Source of the DNA: Actinomycetota bacterium
GTDB taxonomy: Bacteria > Actinomycetota > Actinomycetes > S36-B12
Assembly: GCA_009699315.1 (NCBI GenBank)
Contig: WLOK01000006.1
Coordinates: forward strand, 1 to 41,905
Reading direction: 5' to 3'
DNA: 41,905 bases
A model generated the notes under the pieces. The model saw only the letters and a list, made by a program, of their open reading frames with translations, did no database searches and was not told the origin of the DNA. Both the position numbers and the translations under genes were made by a program. This document shows, piece after piece, positions 8,185-16,671 of this stretch (the stretch's first letter is position 1; each line of letters begins with the position of its first letter).

Positions 8185-8260
8185 GGCAATTGAAAGAGTG
8201 TACCGACGGGAATCATTAAGCACACATCACAAATTCATAACGAAACCTTGACGGTGGTTG

Positions 8261-8286
8261 ATTATTGGTCACTAGTGGCCAATAAT
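8261..8286. promoter_or_regulatory. 26-bp near-perfect palindrome (candidate ArsR-type operator)
   Basis: ATTATTGG and CCAATAAT flank a core TCACTAGTGG; the whole 26-bp element is palindromic apart from one mismatched pair. It lies about 100 bp upstream of the regulator's ATG at 8384 and overlaps the region where the divergent promoters should be. A TTGACG sits at 8248-8253. ArsR/SmtB proteins bind imperfect palindromes of this size, so autoregulation is a sensible inference. Confidence 0.55.
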
Positions 8287-8383
8287 TCCTCTAACGCCAT
8301 TTTGACGTGGGGGAATCGCCAGGAAGGTGGTTATTCCGTGTCATCGCTGGTGTCAGCATGCGTTGGCGGTCTGTTCATGTATC

Positions 8384-8740
8384 ATGCACGACGTGGCTAA
8401 GAAGAAGAATCCTCAGAAGATAGAACCTTTGCATGATTCTGCAGATGCTTTCCTTGCCGTCTACTCCGCTTTGAGTGAGCCGTTGCGCGTTCGCATCCTG
8501 CACATGATGGTGCGCGTGAGCGGACAAGACTTTCCTTGCACCAAGCTGGACGAGACGCTCCCTGTAGGCAAATCAACAATCTCGTACCACATCGGCATCT
8601 TGCGCCGTGCTGGCCTGATCAGCGTGCGTAAAGAGGGTCGCAATTATTTCTACCAGGTCCGCGAGAGCACGTTGAACACCTACGCTCCGGAGTTCCTCGC
8701 CTACCTTCGCGGCACCGATTCACTGGATCTCGCTGCCTAA
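8384..8740 (+). CDS. ArsR-family winged-helix transcriptional regulator
   Basis: I use the ATG at 8384 (MHDVAKKKNP, 118 aa), since the longer track start adds an unlikely Cys-rich leader. The winged helix covers about residues 20-95: VYSALSEPLRVRILHMM, then TKLDETLPVGKSTISYHIGILRRAGLIS with recognition helix KSTISYHI, and the wing RKEGRNYFYQV. There is no CxC metal site, so a non-metal effector is likely; aromatic or thiol ligands are known in this family. It sits between the PQ-loop gene (divergent) and the mhpB-like gene (same strand, 146 bp downstream). ACTAG-type palindromes occur upstream of it, at its stop codon and upstream of mhpB, consistent with control of all three. Confidence 0.88.
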   Translation: MHDVAKKKNPQKIEPLHDSADAFLAVYSALSEPLRVRILHMMVRVSGQDFPCTKLDETLPVGKSTISYHIGILRRAGLISVRKEGRNYFYQVRESTLNTYAPEFLAYLRGTDSLDLAA

Positions 8741-8824
8741 CTAGTCTGTTTTCACCGCGTTACCATTGTGCCTGACAGGCTCTCGGAAGCACATGTCTCA
8801 TCGCGTAAGGAATAATTTGATGAA

Positions 8825-8838
8825 ACTAGCATTCTAGT
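8825..8838. promoter_or_regulatory. ACTAG-CATT-CTAGT inverted repeat upstream of mhpB
   Basis: A perfect 5-bp inverted repeat 48 bp before the mhpB ATG. It shares the ACTAG half-site with the palindrome at 8261-8286 and with ACTAGT at 8740-8745. It is a candidate binding site for the adjacent ArsR-type regulator. Confidence 0.4.
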
Positions 8839-8886
8839 ACGGTAGATTTGCATAACGTTCTCGCAGACTCCGTCACCGAGGTGAGC

Positions 8887-9840
8887 ATGTCCGTAGCGCT
8901 ATGCACCATGGCCCACTCCCCATTGATGGGCTACAACGATCCAGGGCCCGAGGCCGCGCAAGAAATCGATCTGGCCTTTGCTGTCGCTCGCGATTTCATC
9001 GAAGATTTCGACCCCGAGGTAGTCGTCCTGTTTGCGCCCGACCACTACAACGGATTCCTCTACGACCTGATGCCTCCATTCTGCGTGGGCCTGAACGCGA
9101 GGTCAGTTGGGGACTACGCAACGCAGGCAGGCGAATTGGACGTAGACCGCGCCCTCGCCACATCCATCATCGAGGAAGCCCTCGCCTCCGATATCGATAT
9201 CGCCTACTCCGAGCGCATGGTTGTCGATCATGGTGCCGCACAGGCACTGCAACTACTCCTCGGCGACATTGCCGCTCGGCCCGTGGTGCCGATCTTCATC
9301 AACTCCGTTGCCGAACCGCTGGGGCCACCACGACGGTCTCGGATACTCGGCGAAGCAGTCGGGCGAGCGGTCTCTGCCCTAGATGCACGCGTCCTTGTCG
9401 TCGGCTCCGGTGGGCTCTCGCACGACCCGCCCGTTCCACAACTCGCGAACGCCAGCCCCGAAGTCGCCGAGCGGCTCATTGCCGGACGACACCGAACCCC
9501 CCAGCAGCGCTCAGAGCATGAAGCAAGAGTCATCGCGTCTGCCCTAGAGTTCGCTGCCGCACAACGCACCGACATCATGCCCTTGAACCCCGACTGGGAT
9601 CGCTATTTCATGGGAGTGCTCGCCAGCGGAGACCTCACTGAGATCGACGACTGGACCACCGAATGGTGCACGGAGCAGGGTGGACATTCCGCGCACGAGG
9701 TGCGCACCTGGATCGCCGCGTACGCAACGCTCCTCGTGTGCGGGCCCTATGAAGTTGCGCACTCCTACTACCGACCAGTGAACGAGTGGATCGCTGGATT
9801 CGGCATCACCACTGCGCGCCTGACCAACCCGTCCGCGTGA
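8887..9840 (+). CDS. mhpB: 2,3-dihydroxyphenylpropionate 1,2-dioxygenase-like extradiol (meta-cleavage) dioxygenase
   Basis: The 317-aa product from the ATG at 8887 (preceded by GAGGTGAG) is close in length to Escherichia coli MhpB (314 aa) and aligns from end to end: MAHSPLMGYNDPG, VVVLFAPDHYNGFLYDLMPPFC, VDHGAAQ, FINSVAEPLGP, VGSGGLSHDPPVP, YYRPVNEWIAGFG. The two catalytic histidines are present as H115 (VDHG) and H179 (GLSHDP). This is the class III (LigB-type) extradiol family, which uses Fe(II) to open a catechol ring next to the hydroxyl pair. The substrate is likely a 3-alkyl-substituted catechol such as 2,3-dihydroxyphenylpropionate or a homologue. It is nearly joined to the next FAD hydroxylase gene (8 bp between stop and ATG), so ring hydroxylation and cleavage are coupled. 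Confidence 0.93.
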   Translation: MSVALCTMAHSPLMGYNDPGPEAAQEIDLAFAVARDFIEDFDPEVVVLFAPDHYNGFLYDLMPPFCVGLNARSVGDYATQAGELDVDRALATSIIEEALASDIDIAYSERMVVDHGAAQALQLLLGDIAARPVVPIFINSVAEPLGPPRRSRILGEAVGRAVSALDARVLVVGSGGLSHDPPVPQLANASPEVAERLIAGRHRTPQQRSEHEARVIASALEFAAAQRTDIMPLNPDWDRYFMGVLASGDLTEIDDWTTEWCTEQGGHSAHEVRTWIAAYATLLVCGPYEVAHSYYRPVNEWIAGFGITTARLTNPSA

Positions 9841-9848
9841 GGAGCGCC

Positions 9849-11594
9849 ATGACTCCGGACATCGACGTCCTCGTCGTGGGCTCTGGCCCAACGGGGATGA
9901 CAACCGCGCTGGCGCTGGCCACCTATGGTGTGAGTGTCAGGGTCGTCACCAAGCAGGGCCATCTTGCCGACACCCCCCGGGCGCACATCACCAACCAGCG
10001 CGCCCTCGAAGTCTTCCGAGATCTGGAGATCGCCGACGAGCTCGCCCAGCATGCAATCCCTTGGGATCTCATGGGCGACACCCTGTTTGCAGCCAGCCTC
10101 ACCGGACAGGAGATCGCACGGCTCAGTACGTGGGGCACTGGGGCGGAGCGTTCCAGTGATTACCTGCTGGCAAGCCCGTGTCCACTTTTGGACATCCCAC
10201 AGACGCTCGTCGAGCCGATCCTGATGAAGAACGCCGTCGAGCGCGGTGCGAACGTCGACTTCAACACCGAGTACCTCACGCACGTTCAAGACAAGCTGGG
10301 AGTGTCATCGACGCTCCTGGACCTGGCCACGGGCCTCGAGTACATCGTCCGCTCCCGATACCTCGTTGGCGCAGACGGAGCCCGGTCGAAAATTGCAGAA
10401 CACCTCAGCCTGCCGTTTGAAGGACACTCCGCACGAGCCGCGACGCTCTACACCCTCTTCGATGCCGATCTAACTCCGTACGTTTCGCATCGCCCGAGCA
10501 TTCTCTACTGGCTCATGACTCAGGGAACCGGATTCGGGGAGATCGGTATGGGCCTGCTGCGCGCAGTCCGGCCGTGGCACCAGTGGATTGCCGGTTGGGG
10601 TTTCGACATGAGCGCCAGTGATCCCGTTATCAACCCTGAGGCCGTAACGGAGCGGATACGCGCGATGGTTGGGGTACCGGACCTGCCGATCACCATTCAT
10701 TGGTCGTCTCCATGGTTCGTCAACCAGTCGCATGCAACCTCGTACTCGGTGGGGCGAGTCTTCTGTGGTGGCGACGCCGTGCACCGCCATCCTCCATCCG
10801 GTGGCCTCGGTTCCAATACCTGCGTTGGCGACGCGTTTAATCTGGCATGGAAAATCGCCTACGTACTAAAGGGCCACGCCGGTCCCGATCTCCTAAATAG
10901 TTACGGAGAGGAGCGCGCTCCTGTCGGAGCGCAGATCGTCAAACGTGCCAACGACTCGCGCCATAGTTTCGCCGTCCTCCGAGATGCGCTATCCGTTCCC
11001 GAATCCGCCGATCCAATAGCAGCTACCATCTCAAAGATCACCCAGACTGACAAAGACGGTGCCTCAGCGAGACAGGCGCTGCGCGAAGCCATTGAACTTC
11101 GCAACTATGAATTCAACGCTGAGGGGGTCGAACTCAATCAGCGCTACCAATCCGGTGCGATCCTCGATGACCCCACGTTGCCACCAGAGACTTGGACCCG
11201 GGATCCTCAACTGTACGTGCACGTCACTTCTCGCCCGGGAGCGAAGATTCCACATGCCTGGCTCGTTGACCCTGACGGGCTGCGGGTGTCAACGCTTGAC
11301 GTGACCGGCAAAGGCAGATTTACCCTGGTTACCGGCCTGTCGGGCCAGCGCTGGGCAACAGCTGCGAAGTCCCTTGACCTCAAGTATCTGCGCGCGCTCG
11401 TGGTCGATGACTCAGACGCGCGGGACCTCTACGGAACCTGGGCGCGGATTCGGGAGATTGACGAGGACGGTGCGCTCCTAGTGAGACCCGACGGATTCAT
11501 CGCCGCTCGTTGGGTGAGCAGTCCAGCCACCGACACGGAGGCGGTCACGGCTTTATCACAGGCCTTGACTCGACTCCTGTCAGTTCCGAGCTGA
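9849..11594 (+). CDS. FAD-dependent phenol/dichlorophenol-hydroxylase-like monooxygenase
   Basis: The product is 581 aa from the ATG at 9849, with GAGGAG directly upstream. The Rossmann motif is VVGSGPTG (9-16), followed by PRAHITNQRALEVFRDL (44-60), the DG motif GADGAR (175-180) and the GD motif GGDAVHRHPPSGGLGSN (308-324). The RAHITNQR, DYLLASPCPLLDIPQ and GDAVHRHPP segments resemble the TfdB/2,4-dichlorophenol 6-monooxygenase and phenol hydroxylase branch more than MhpA. A thioredoxin-like C-terminal part (about 430-581) follows. It should hydroxylate a phenolic compound ortho to the OH, giving the catechol for MhpB. It is translationally coupled to mhpB. Its 3' end overlaps the convergent GntR-type pseudogene by 15 bp. 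Confidence 0.88.
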   Translation: MTPDIDVLVVGSGPTGMTTALALATYGVSVRVVTKQGHLADTPRAHITNQRALEVFRDLEIADELAQHAIPWDLMGDTLFAASLTGQEIARLSTWGTGAERSSDYLLASPCPLLDIPQTLVEPILMKNAVERGANVDFNTEYLTHVQDKLGVSSTLLDLATGLEYIVRSRYLVGADGARSKIAEHLSLPFEGHSARAATLYTLFDADLTPYVSHRPSILYWLMTQGTGFGEIGMGLLRAVRPWHQWIAGWGFDMSASDPVINPEAVTERIRAMVGVPDLPITIHWSSPWFVNQSHATSYSVGRVFCGGDAVHRHPPSGGLGSNTCVGDAFNLAWKIAYVLKGHAGPDLLNSYGEERAPVGAQIVKRANDSRHSFAVLRDALSVPESADPIAATISKITQTDKDGASARQALREAIELRNYEFNAEGVELNQRYQSGAILDDPTLPPETWTRDPQLYVHVTSRPGAKIPHAWLVDPDGLRVSTLDVTGKGRFTLVTGLSGQRWATAAKSLDLKYLRALVVDDSDARDLYGTWARIREIDEDGALLVRPDGFIAARWVSSPATDTEAVTALSQALTRLLSVPS

Positions 11595-12155
11595 GCTAGC
11601 ATCCGGGTGAGTAATCAAGGCAGTTTCAGCAATATGCCGATCCGTCGCGCGGCGCGCAATCACGCCGTCCTGGATTTCAATGGCGGCGAGCATCAACTCA
11701 TGATCTCGATGCCGGTAATCCAGCGCTGAACTCAGCGATTCACGCGAACCCGTCGACTTGCTGAGGAAGTCCGACAGGTCCCACATGCGCTTGGACATCT
11801 GCGACATGACACGCGAATCAGCCATGGCGCAGACGATGGCTGAAACTCGCAGTTCAACTCCAGATAGGAGGCTGTCCGTTGCTCAGCATCGTCGAGATCA
11901 CGAAGCCGACCAACTCTCGCCGAGACCGCTCGCAGGCCTGCCAACTGGGCATCCGTGCGCCGACTCGCCGCCGCCGCAATCAACCCTTCGATGCCACCGA
12001 ACATCGTGAGGAAGTCCCGCACTTCACGAGCCGAGTAGGTTGCTGCTCGACGTCCGATTTGGGTCATGATCTCGACGAAACCTTACGCCTATAGCATCCG
12101 GAGCGCGTCCATGACCGGCTGCCGGCTCACCCCGAAGCTCCCGTTCGCAGGTTAT
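11580..12155 (-). pseudogene. GntR-family (FCD-domain) regulator, inactivated
   Basis: On the minus strand the frame reads FGVSRQPVMDALRML, a GntR recognition helix, then TAG-GCG-TAA (12091-12083), then GFVEIMTQIGRRA (the wing), and continues open as an FCD ligand domain with REVRDFLTMFGGIEGLIAAAA and SARVGRLRDLDDAEQR. After LNCEF a frameshift is needed to reach AMADSRVMSQMSKRMWDLSDFL, which completes the FCD fold and stops at 11580. So there are two in-frame stops, one frameshift and a truncated 5' end (a TAA directly precedes PANGSFGVS). It was probably the local repressor of the surrounding aromatic genes. Confidence 0.82.
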
Positions 12156-12180
12156 AACAGTGGCCGCCGGTCGAGGGCTA

Positions 12181-12906
12181 CTACCAAGGAGCGCGGCCAT
12201 TCGCATCGAACAACCCGCCGGTCGGTCCGTCATCTGGCAGCGTGGCGAGATGTATAGCCACCAAAGCTGAGACCTTCGGATCCTCAGATCCCAGGCCCTT
12301 CGTCATGTCGGTACGAGTGAATCCAGGGTCAGCGGCATTCACCTTGATCCCAGTGCTTCGCAGGTCATTCGCTAATTGGACCGTGAAAGCATTGATGGCA
12401 GACTTTGATGTGCTGTAGGCAAGTAGCGGCACCGTCGAGTAGACCGAATCGGGGTCACTCGCCAGCGTTAACGAACCCATACCGCTGGTGAGATTGACAA
12501 TCCGTCCCGAACCTGCGAGCCGGAGTAGCGGAAGCAATGCGAGTGTGATGCCCATAGTCCCGAATACATTGGTCTCGTAGGTCTCGCGCACCACCGCCAT
12601 GGACCCGGAACTCGGTGGCGAGGGATGGAACTCCAGCTTGATCGCAGCATTGTTAATCAGGCAGTCGAGGTGGCCGAACTCATTGGTGATTGACTTGACA
12701 GCCGCACTCACGGACGTGGAGTCCGTGATGTCGATCTGCAGGAAGTGCACATCTAGGCCCTCACCAGCGAGTTGAAGTACGGCCTCCTGCCCACGTTCGG
12801 CGCTACGGGCTCCAAGGAGGACAGTGTCTCCAAGATCCGCTAGCCCACGCGCGATCTCCAAACCTATGCCTTTGTTTGCTCCCGTGACCAGGGTGACTCG
12901 CCGCAT
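12181..12906 (-). CDS. Short-chain dehydrogenase/reductase (SDR)
   Basis: The 241-aa product has an ATG preceded by GAAAGGAAG. The classical SDR motifs are TGANKGIG (8-15, NAD(P) binding), NNA (85-87), catalytic S141 in NLTSGMG, and Y164/K168 in LLAYSTSKSA. The LGARSAERG segment after the second strand suggests NADPH preference. The TGANKGIG variant resembles carbonyl-reductase-like SDRs. In context it probably oxidises or reduces an alcohol/ketone intermediate of the aromatic pathway. It is the last gene of the NTF2-FAH-SDR group, 63 bp after the FAH gene. Confidence 0.9.
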   Translation of the reverse strand: MRRVTLVTGANKGIGLEIARGLADLGDTVLLGARSAERGQEAVLQLAGEGLDVHFLQIDITDSTSVSAAVKSITNEFGHLDCLINNAAIKLEFHPSPPSSGSMAVVRETYETNVFGTMGITLALLPLLRLAGSGRIVNLTSGMGSLTLASDPDSVYSTVPLLAYSTSKSAINAFTVQLANDLRSTGIKVNAADPGFTRTDMTKGLGSEDPKVSALVAIHLATLPDDGPTGGLFDANGRAPW

Positions 12907-12969
12907 GGCTTCCTTTCTCGGGGGAAATTTAGGGGGTGGCCGTTGAGCTGCGTCTTGCCTCAGACTCGA

Positions 12970-13794
12970 CTACAGCTTGTCCCGATTGATGATGGGACTA
13001 CGCACAACGCCAATGGACTCGACCTCAATCTCCACGACATCCCCATCATGCAAGTAGCGCTTTGGTGTCATGCCGAATCCAACTCCCGCAGGGGTTCCAG
13101 TAGCGATGATGTCCCCTGGGTTTATGGTGACCGTGTCAGAGATGTAGGCAATGATCGTTCCAATGTCGTAGATCATGTCCTTGGTGTTGCCGTCCTGGAC
13201 CGTCTCGCCATTCACGCGGGTGCGGACACGCAGGTTATGCGGATCATTGATCTCATCGGCAGTGACCAGCACCGGGCCGATCGGTCCCGAGCGATCTGGG
13301 TTCTTTCCGAGAGTGAACTGCGCAGTTGCTAGCTGCTTACGACGTGCTGACAGGTCGTTGAACGCGGTGTAACCCATGACAGCGCCCATCGCCGTGGCGG
13401 CGTCTACGTCGAACAATTGCTTGCCGATCACCGCCGCCAGTTCGACCTCCCAGTCGAGACCATCCTCATTGGGTGGGATGGGGACTGGGGTTCCGTCTAC
13501 GACCAGCGTGGACTCCCAACGACCGAAGATCATCGGCTCCTTCGGGGTAGCGACAGCGCCGCTGGCTTCCTTGATGTGTGCTTGGTAGTTCATCCCGATG
13601 CAGAATATCTTCGCAGTCAATAGGTACGGAGGGACCTGCTTGAGCTCCGCCAGCACAAGAGGCCCATCCGAGGAACTGGTACCAGTGCACCCGTTCTCGT
13701 AGAAGTTCGTAACTGTGCCCAAGGGTGTAACCAGATCGCCTTCAACCGAACCGATGTGCCGAACGCGATCCACCTCGTAGCCAATCAGCTTCAT
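12970..13794 (-). CDS. Fumarylacetoacetate hydrolase (FAH)-family protein
   Basis: The 274-aa product has a good GGAG site before its ATG. It shows the FAH fold signature: FCIGMNYQAHIKEA (65-78), the metal ligands E116 and E118 in LDWEVELAAVIG, D147 in GYTAFNDLSARR, and the end motif DIIATGTPAGVGFG. FAH-family enzymes cleave C-C bonds of diketo acids, or hydrate, isomerise or decarboxylate ring-cleavage products with Mg2+. In this setting it could take the 2-hydroxydienoate or acylpyruvate made after meta cleavage. It follows the NTF2-like gene by 68 bp and precedes the SDR gene. Confidence 0.92.
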   Translation of the reverse strand: MKLIGYEVDRVRHIGSVEGDLVTPLGTVTNFYENGCTGTSSSDGPLVLAELKQVPPYLLTAKIFCIGMNYQAHIKEASGAVATPKEPMIFGRWESTLVVDGTPVPIPPNEDGLDWEVELAAVIGKQLFDVDAATAMGAVMGYTAFNDLSARRKQLATAQFTLGKNPDRSGPIGPVLVTADEINDPHNLRVRTRVNGETVQDGNTKDMIYDIGTIIAYISDTVTINPGDIIATGTPAGVGFGMTPKRYLHDGDVVEIEVESIGVVRSPIINRDKL

Positions 13795-13862
13795 TCCTGT
13801 GTCTCCTCGCTCCCGGACGTACGCCGCGGGGATTAGTGTGTCGTTGCAAATCAGGTCTGTCG

Positions 13863-14411
13863 TTAATCGCCGAAACCCGGAAAGTTTCCGAAATGGGTGA
13901 CAACGGCGCCCTCAGGGATGTCATCGTTTGCGACCTCGGAGCCGGCCTTGCGCCACATCTCGTAGGCAATCTCGCGGGCAATACGTCCGTCGCGCATTTC
14001 GAAGATGTGTACAAGTCGGACGCTAACAGCGGTGCCTTTCGGGTAAGGAAAGTTGTGCATCTGGCTTGGCTCACCAACGACATACACCTCTGCGATTTGG
14101 TCGTCAAAGACAAACTTCTCGGTCGCGAACCGTCGCAGTGCAGTCGTTTTGTGATACGCGAGAGTGGCGAAGATCCCCAAGTACCCGGCCAGAACATCTT
14201 TTGGGTCCGTCATGACGATCCCGCGGGTCGGCGCCTCCCACGTGATGTCTTCCGTGTACAGCGCAATTGCCTTCTGCACCTCATCCGGGTTCTCGCTGTG
14301 GAAATGCAGGTCCACGATCTTCATGTTGCGCGCGATGATCTCGTCATAAGTCAGTTCGGAGTCCGGCCGCGGGTCCAAGCCCATCTCTTCGAAAATGGTG
14401 GTGCCGGTCAT
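13863..14411 (-). CDS. NTF2/SnoaL-like protein
   Basis: The 182-aa product has a strong AGGAGGAG site. It has the short alpha+beta cone layout of SnoaL/NTF2-like proteins: an N-terminal helix with DEIIARNMKIVDLHFHSENP, then ALYTEDITWEAPTRGI, a strand with VYVVGEPSQMHNFPY, and the end strands VSVRLVHIFEMRDGRIAREIAYEMW. Family members act as isomerases, dehydratases, hydrolases or non-catalytic ligand-binding partners; the exact role cannot be read from the sequence. It is the first gene of a three-gene unit (NTF2, FAH, SDR) behind a promoter with a TATAAT box. Confidence 0.8.
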   Translation of the reverse strand: MTGTTIFEEMGLDPRPDSELTYDEIIARNMKIVDLHFHSENPDEVQKAIALYTEDITWEAPTRGIVMTDPKDVLAGYLGIFATLAYHKTTALRRFATEKFVFDDQIAEVYVVGEPSQMHNFPYPKGTAVSVRLVHIFEMRDGRIAREIAYEMWRKAGSEVANDDIPEGAVVTHFGNFPGFGD

Positions 14412-14517
14412 GTTCTTCTCCTCCTACGCGGTGGGCTCAACAAACGCCGTTTTCGTGCCGTCAGGCCGCACGGGATTCAAGGCGTGAGCGGAAGTCCGGA
14501 CACACCATGTTGATAGT

Positions 14518-14548
14518 ATTATATTCGTCGAACCTTTGGACTCGTCAA
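14518..14548 (-). promoter_or_regulatory. Promoter for the NTF2-FAH-SDR unit
   Basis: On the minus strand TTGACG (14548-14543) is followed after 19 bp by a perfect TATAAT (14523-14518). About 105 bp separates this from the ATG at 14411. The -10 runs into ACTATC, part of a recurring ATACTAT-like motif seen at two other promoters in the window. A spacer of 19 is slightly long. Confidence 0.5.
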
Positions 14549-14577
14549 GCACTTCGGACAAGTTCACGTAACCACAT

Positions 14578-16671
14578 TCAGTCCTCTCTGACGAAGCACA
14601 GGCCATCGAGCGCAACGAAGCCCTCAGTCGTCAGAGCCAGCGGGTTCACGTCAAGACTGACCATCCATTCATCAGAGGCTGCAGCAAGTCGGCCAGTGGC
14701 GATCAATAGAGACTCAAGCTCATTACGATCCCATCGACGCTTGCCACGGGCTCCATCAAAGACGCCGGTGTCATCCATAGAGCCGAGGATCAAGTGCGCA
14801 TCGGCGGAGTCAAGCGGGGCAAGACCACCGGCCACCCGTCCCAAGATCTCAATGAACACACCGCCTACGCCGAAGAGCACCAGCGGCCCGAGGTCGCTCT
14901 TCGACTTGATTCCCAAGAAGGCCTCACCCTCAACGACGACTTGCCGCTGCACTACAACCCGACCAGGTGATCCGTTCTCAATGGCCAGAGCCCTCATGGC
15001 CGCGACCGCTTCAGCGAGGTCGGCCGGCGACACCCCGAAACGGACCGCGCCGATGTCGGTGCGGTGCGGTACATCAGCGAGTTTCACAACGTACGGAGCG
15101 GAGAAGCGGAGTTCGCTCGGAACAGTCGCGCCCTCCTCGATGATCGTGAAGGCCGCCACTGGGATACCGGAGTCAGTGAGCAAGGACATGACGGTTTCAA
15201 AGGGCAGCATCGGCCCTGCGGGCGTGTGCACCACCTTCGCTACCGGCCGCGCGATCACGGCCACTGATTCAGGTGCGGACATCTTCGCCCGCGCGATTCG
15301 ATACGCGACGAAGTCTCCCATCGTCCGCAATCCGCGAATAGTGGCGCGCAATCCCCTAGAGACTCCAACTCCCTGAGAGATCAGGCCTGCTGCCCAGGAA
15401 CCAACGCGACCGTCATCGATCGACCACAGGACGACCGGCTTACCCCCCGCGCTGCTCGCTTCGACGGCGGCCGCCGCGAAGGACTCCGCCGACTCTTCAC
15501 CCTCATCAATCAGAGGCCAGTGCAGAAGCACCGCGTCGATGTGGTCGGCTCTGGCGAGGGTTCCCACAATGCCACGCACCACCTCGTTGCGTCCCATCGC
15601 AAAACCCGTCATGTCCAGCGGGTTGATCGTGGTTCGCCCCGGAATAATGGCGTTGATTGCGTCACTGACCTCGGACAGTGCGGGCAGTTCGATGCCCTCC
15701 TGCGCACAGACATCGCTCGCCAGCGCGCTGAAGCCACCAGACAATGTTGCGATTGCCACGCCGTTCATGGCTGACCAGCGAGCCGAAGGAATCTGTGCAC
15801 AGAGCGTGACTCTGTCGAGTAGGTCGATGACATCCGAGGCCACCGTCATCCCGTGCTGACGGAAGGCCATGTCGTATACCCATGCCTCCCCCGCAAGGGC
15901 CCCCGTGTGAGAGCTGGCGATCTCACTGCCACGAGCGCTGCGTCCGAGCTTCACCACGACGATGGGCTTGTTGCGCGCAGTGGCATGGTCGACGGCTCGA
16001 AAGAACCTCTCGGGCGACCGGATGGTCTCGACAAGAAGGGCGATACAGGTGGTCTCATCGTCTTCAGCGAGAAAGTCGATGCAGTCCGCCATGTCGATCA
16101 ACATCTCGTTACCCGTGGAGATGAACGAACTGACGCCAACAGCACGTTCAGCCGCGGCGATGCCGACTGGTCCGAGCATCGCCCCACTATGTGTCACAAC
16201 TCCGATGAATCCCCCCGGAAAGGGCCAGCGGGGAGTTCCAGACAGCCTCGCACCGATCGATGGCCGGACGAAGCCATTGCAGTTGGGGCCGAGAACGGGC
16301 ATAACACCTGCCGCCTCCAGGAGGCGATGCTGCAGTTCGACACCCTCAGCACCGCTCTCGGCGAACCCACCGGCGATCACAGCTACCCCACCGGCACCGG
16401 CGGAAGCGGCCTCCGTGACGACACCAATCGCCGCTTCGGCGCCGACGAGGCTCAGCACGGCATCGACCGGTATCGGGATGTCACCAATGCTTGCGTAGGT
16501 GCTCATTCCGTACGCCTCAGGACGGTTCGGATTGACGAAATACAACTTCATCCCCGCGTCCATCATCGTGCCAATTGCGTTGTTGGATCGCTGCTGCCGC
16601 TCGCTGGCGCCGACTACCGCAACCGATGATGGGCGGAGAAATCTCCCCAGTTCCAATGCCGCACGAGTCAT
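14578..16671 (-). CDS. ADP-forming acyl-CoA synthetase (acetate--CoA ligase family)
   Basis: I start at the ATG at 16671 (MTRAALELGRFLRP, 697 aa), which overlaps the TGA of the upstream hydroxylase gene (ATGA). The CoA-binding domain is about 10-135 (SSVAVVGASERQQRS, YFVNPNRPEAYG). The succinyl-CoA-ligase-like domain follows (GVVTHSGAML, SFISTGNEMLIDMADCIDF), with the phosphohistidine H255 in ASSHTGALAGE. The C-terminal ATP-grasp domain spans about 475-690 (PYVVKLADVPHRTDIGAV, GRVVVQRQVVVEGEAFLG, LDVNPLALTTEGFVALDG). It is a fused single-chain type. It should activate a carboxylic acid to its CoA thioester with ATP giving ADP. Coupling to the MhpA-like gene suggests the acid is an aromatic side-chain acid or a ring-cleavage fragment. 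Confidence 0.92.
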   Translation of the reverse strand: MTRAALELGRFLRPSSVAVVGASERQQRSNNAIGTMMDAGMKLYFVNPNRPEAYGMSTYASIGDIPIPVDAVLSLVGAEAAIGVVTEAASAGAGGVAVIAGGFAESGAEGVELQHRLLEAAGVMPVLGPNCNGFVRPSIGARLSGTPRWPFPGGFIGVVTHSGAMLGPVGIAAAERAVGVSSFISTGNEMLIDMADCIDFLAEDDETTCIALLVETIRSPERFFRAVDHATARNKPIVVVKLGRSARGSEIASSHTGALAGEAWVYDMAFRQHGMTVASDVIDLLDRVTLCAQIPSARWSAMNGVAIATLSGGFSALASDVCAQEGIELPALSEVSDAINAIIPGRTTINPLDMTGFAMGRNEVVRGIVGTLARADHIDAVLLHWPLIDEGEESAESFAAAAVEASSAGGKPVVLWSIDDGRVGSWAAGLISQGVGVSRGLRATIRGLRTMGDFVAYRIARAKMSAPESVAVIARPVAKVVHTPAGPMLPFETVMSLLTDSGIPVAAFTIIEEGATVPSELRFSAPYVVKLADVPHRTDIGAVRFGVSPADLAEAVAAMRALAIENGSPGRVVVQRQVVVEGEAFLGIKSKSDLGPLVLFGVGGVFIEILGRVAGGLAPLDSADAHLILGSMDDTGVFDGARGKRRWDRNELESLLIATGRLAAASDEWMVSLDVNPLALTTEGFVALDGLCFVRED

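Noticed and set aside
13836-14513. 225-aa plus-strand ORF opposite the NTF2-like gene
   Set aside because: The minus strand has a strong ribosome-binding site and a fold-consistent product; the plus frame lacks both.
15853-16629. 258-aa plus-strand ORF opposite the acyl-CoA synthetase gene
   Set aside because: It is a shadow of a gene with clear domain motifs on the other strand.
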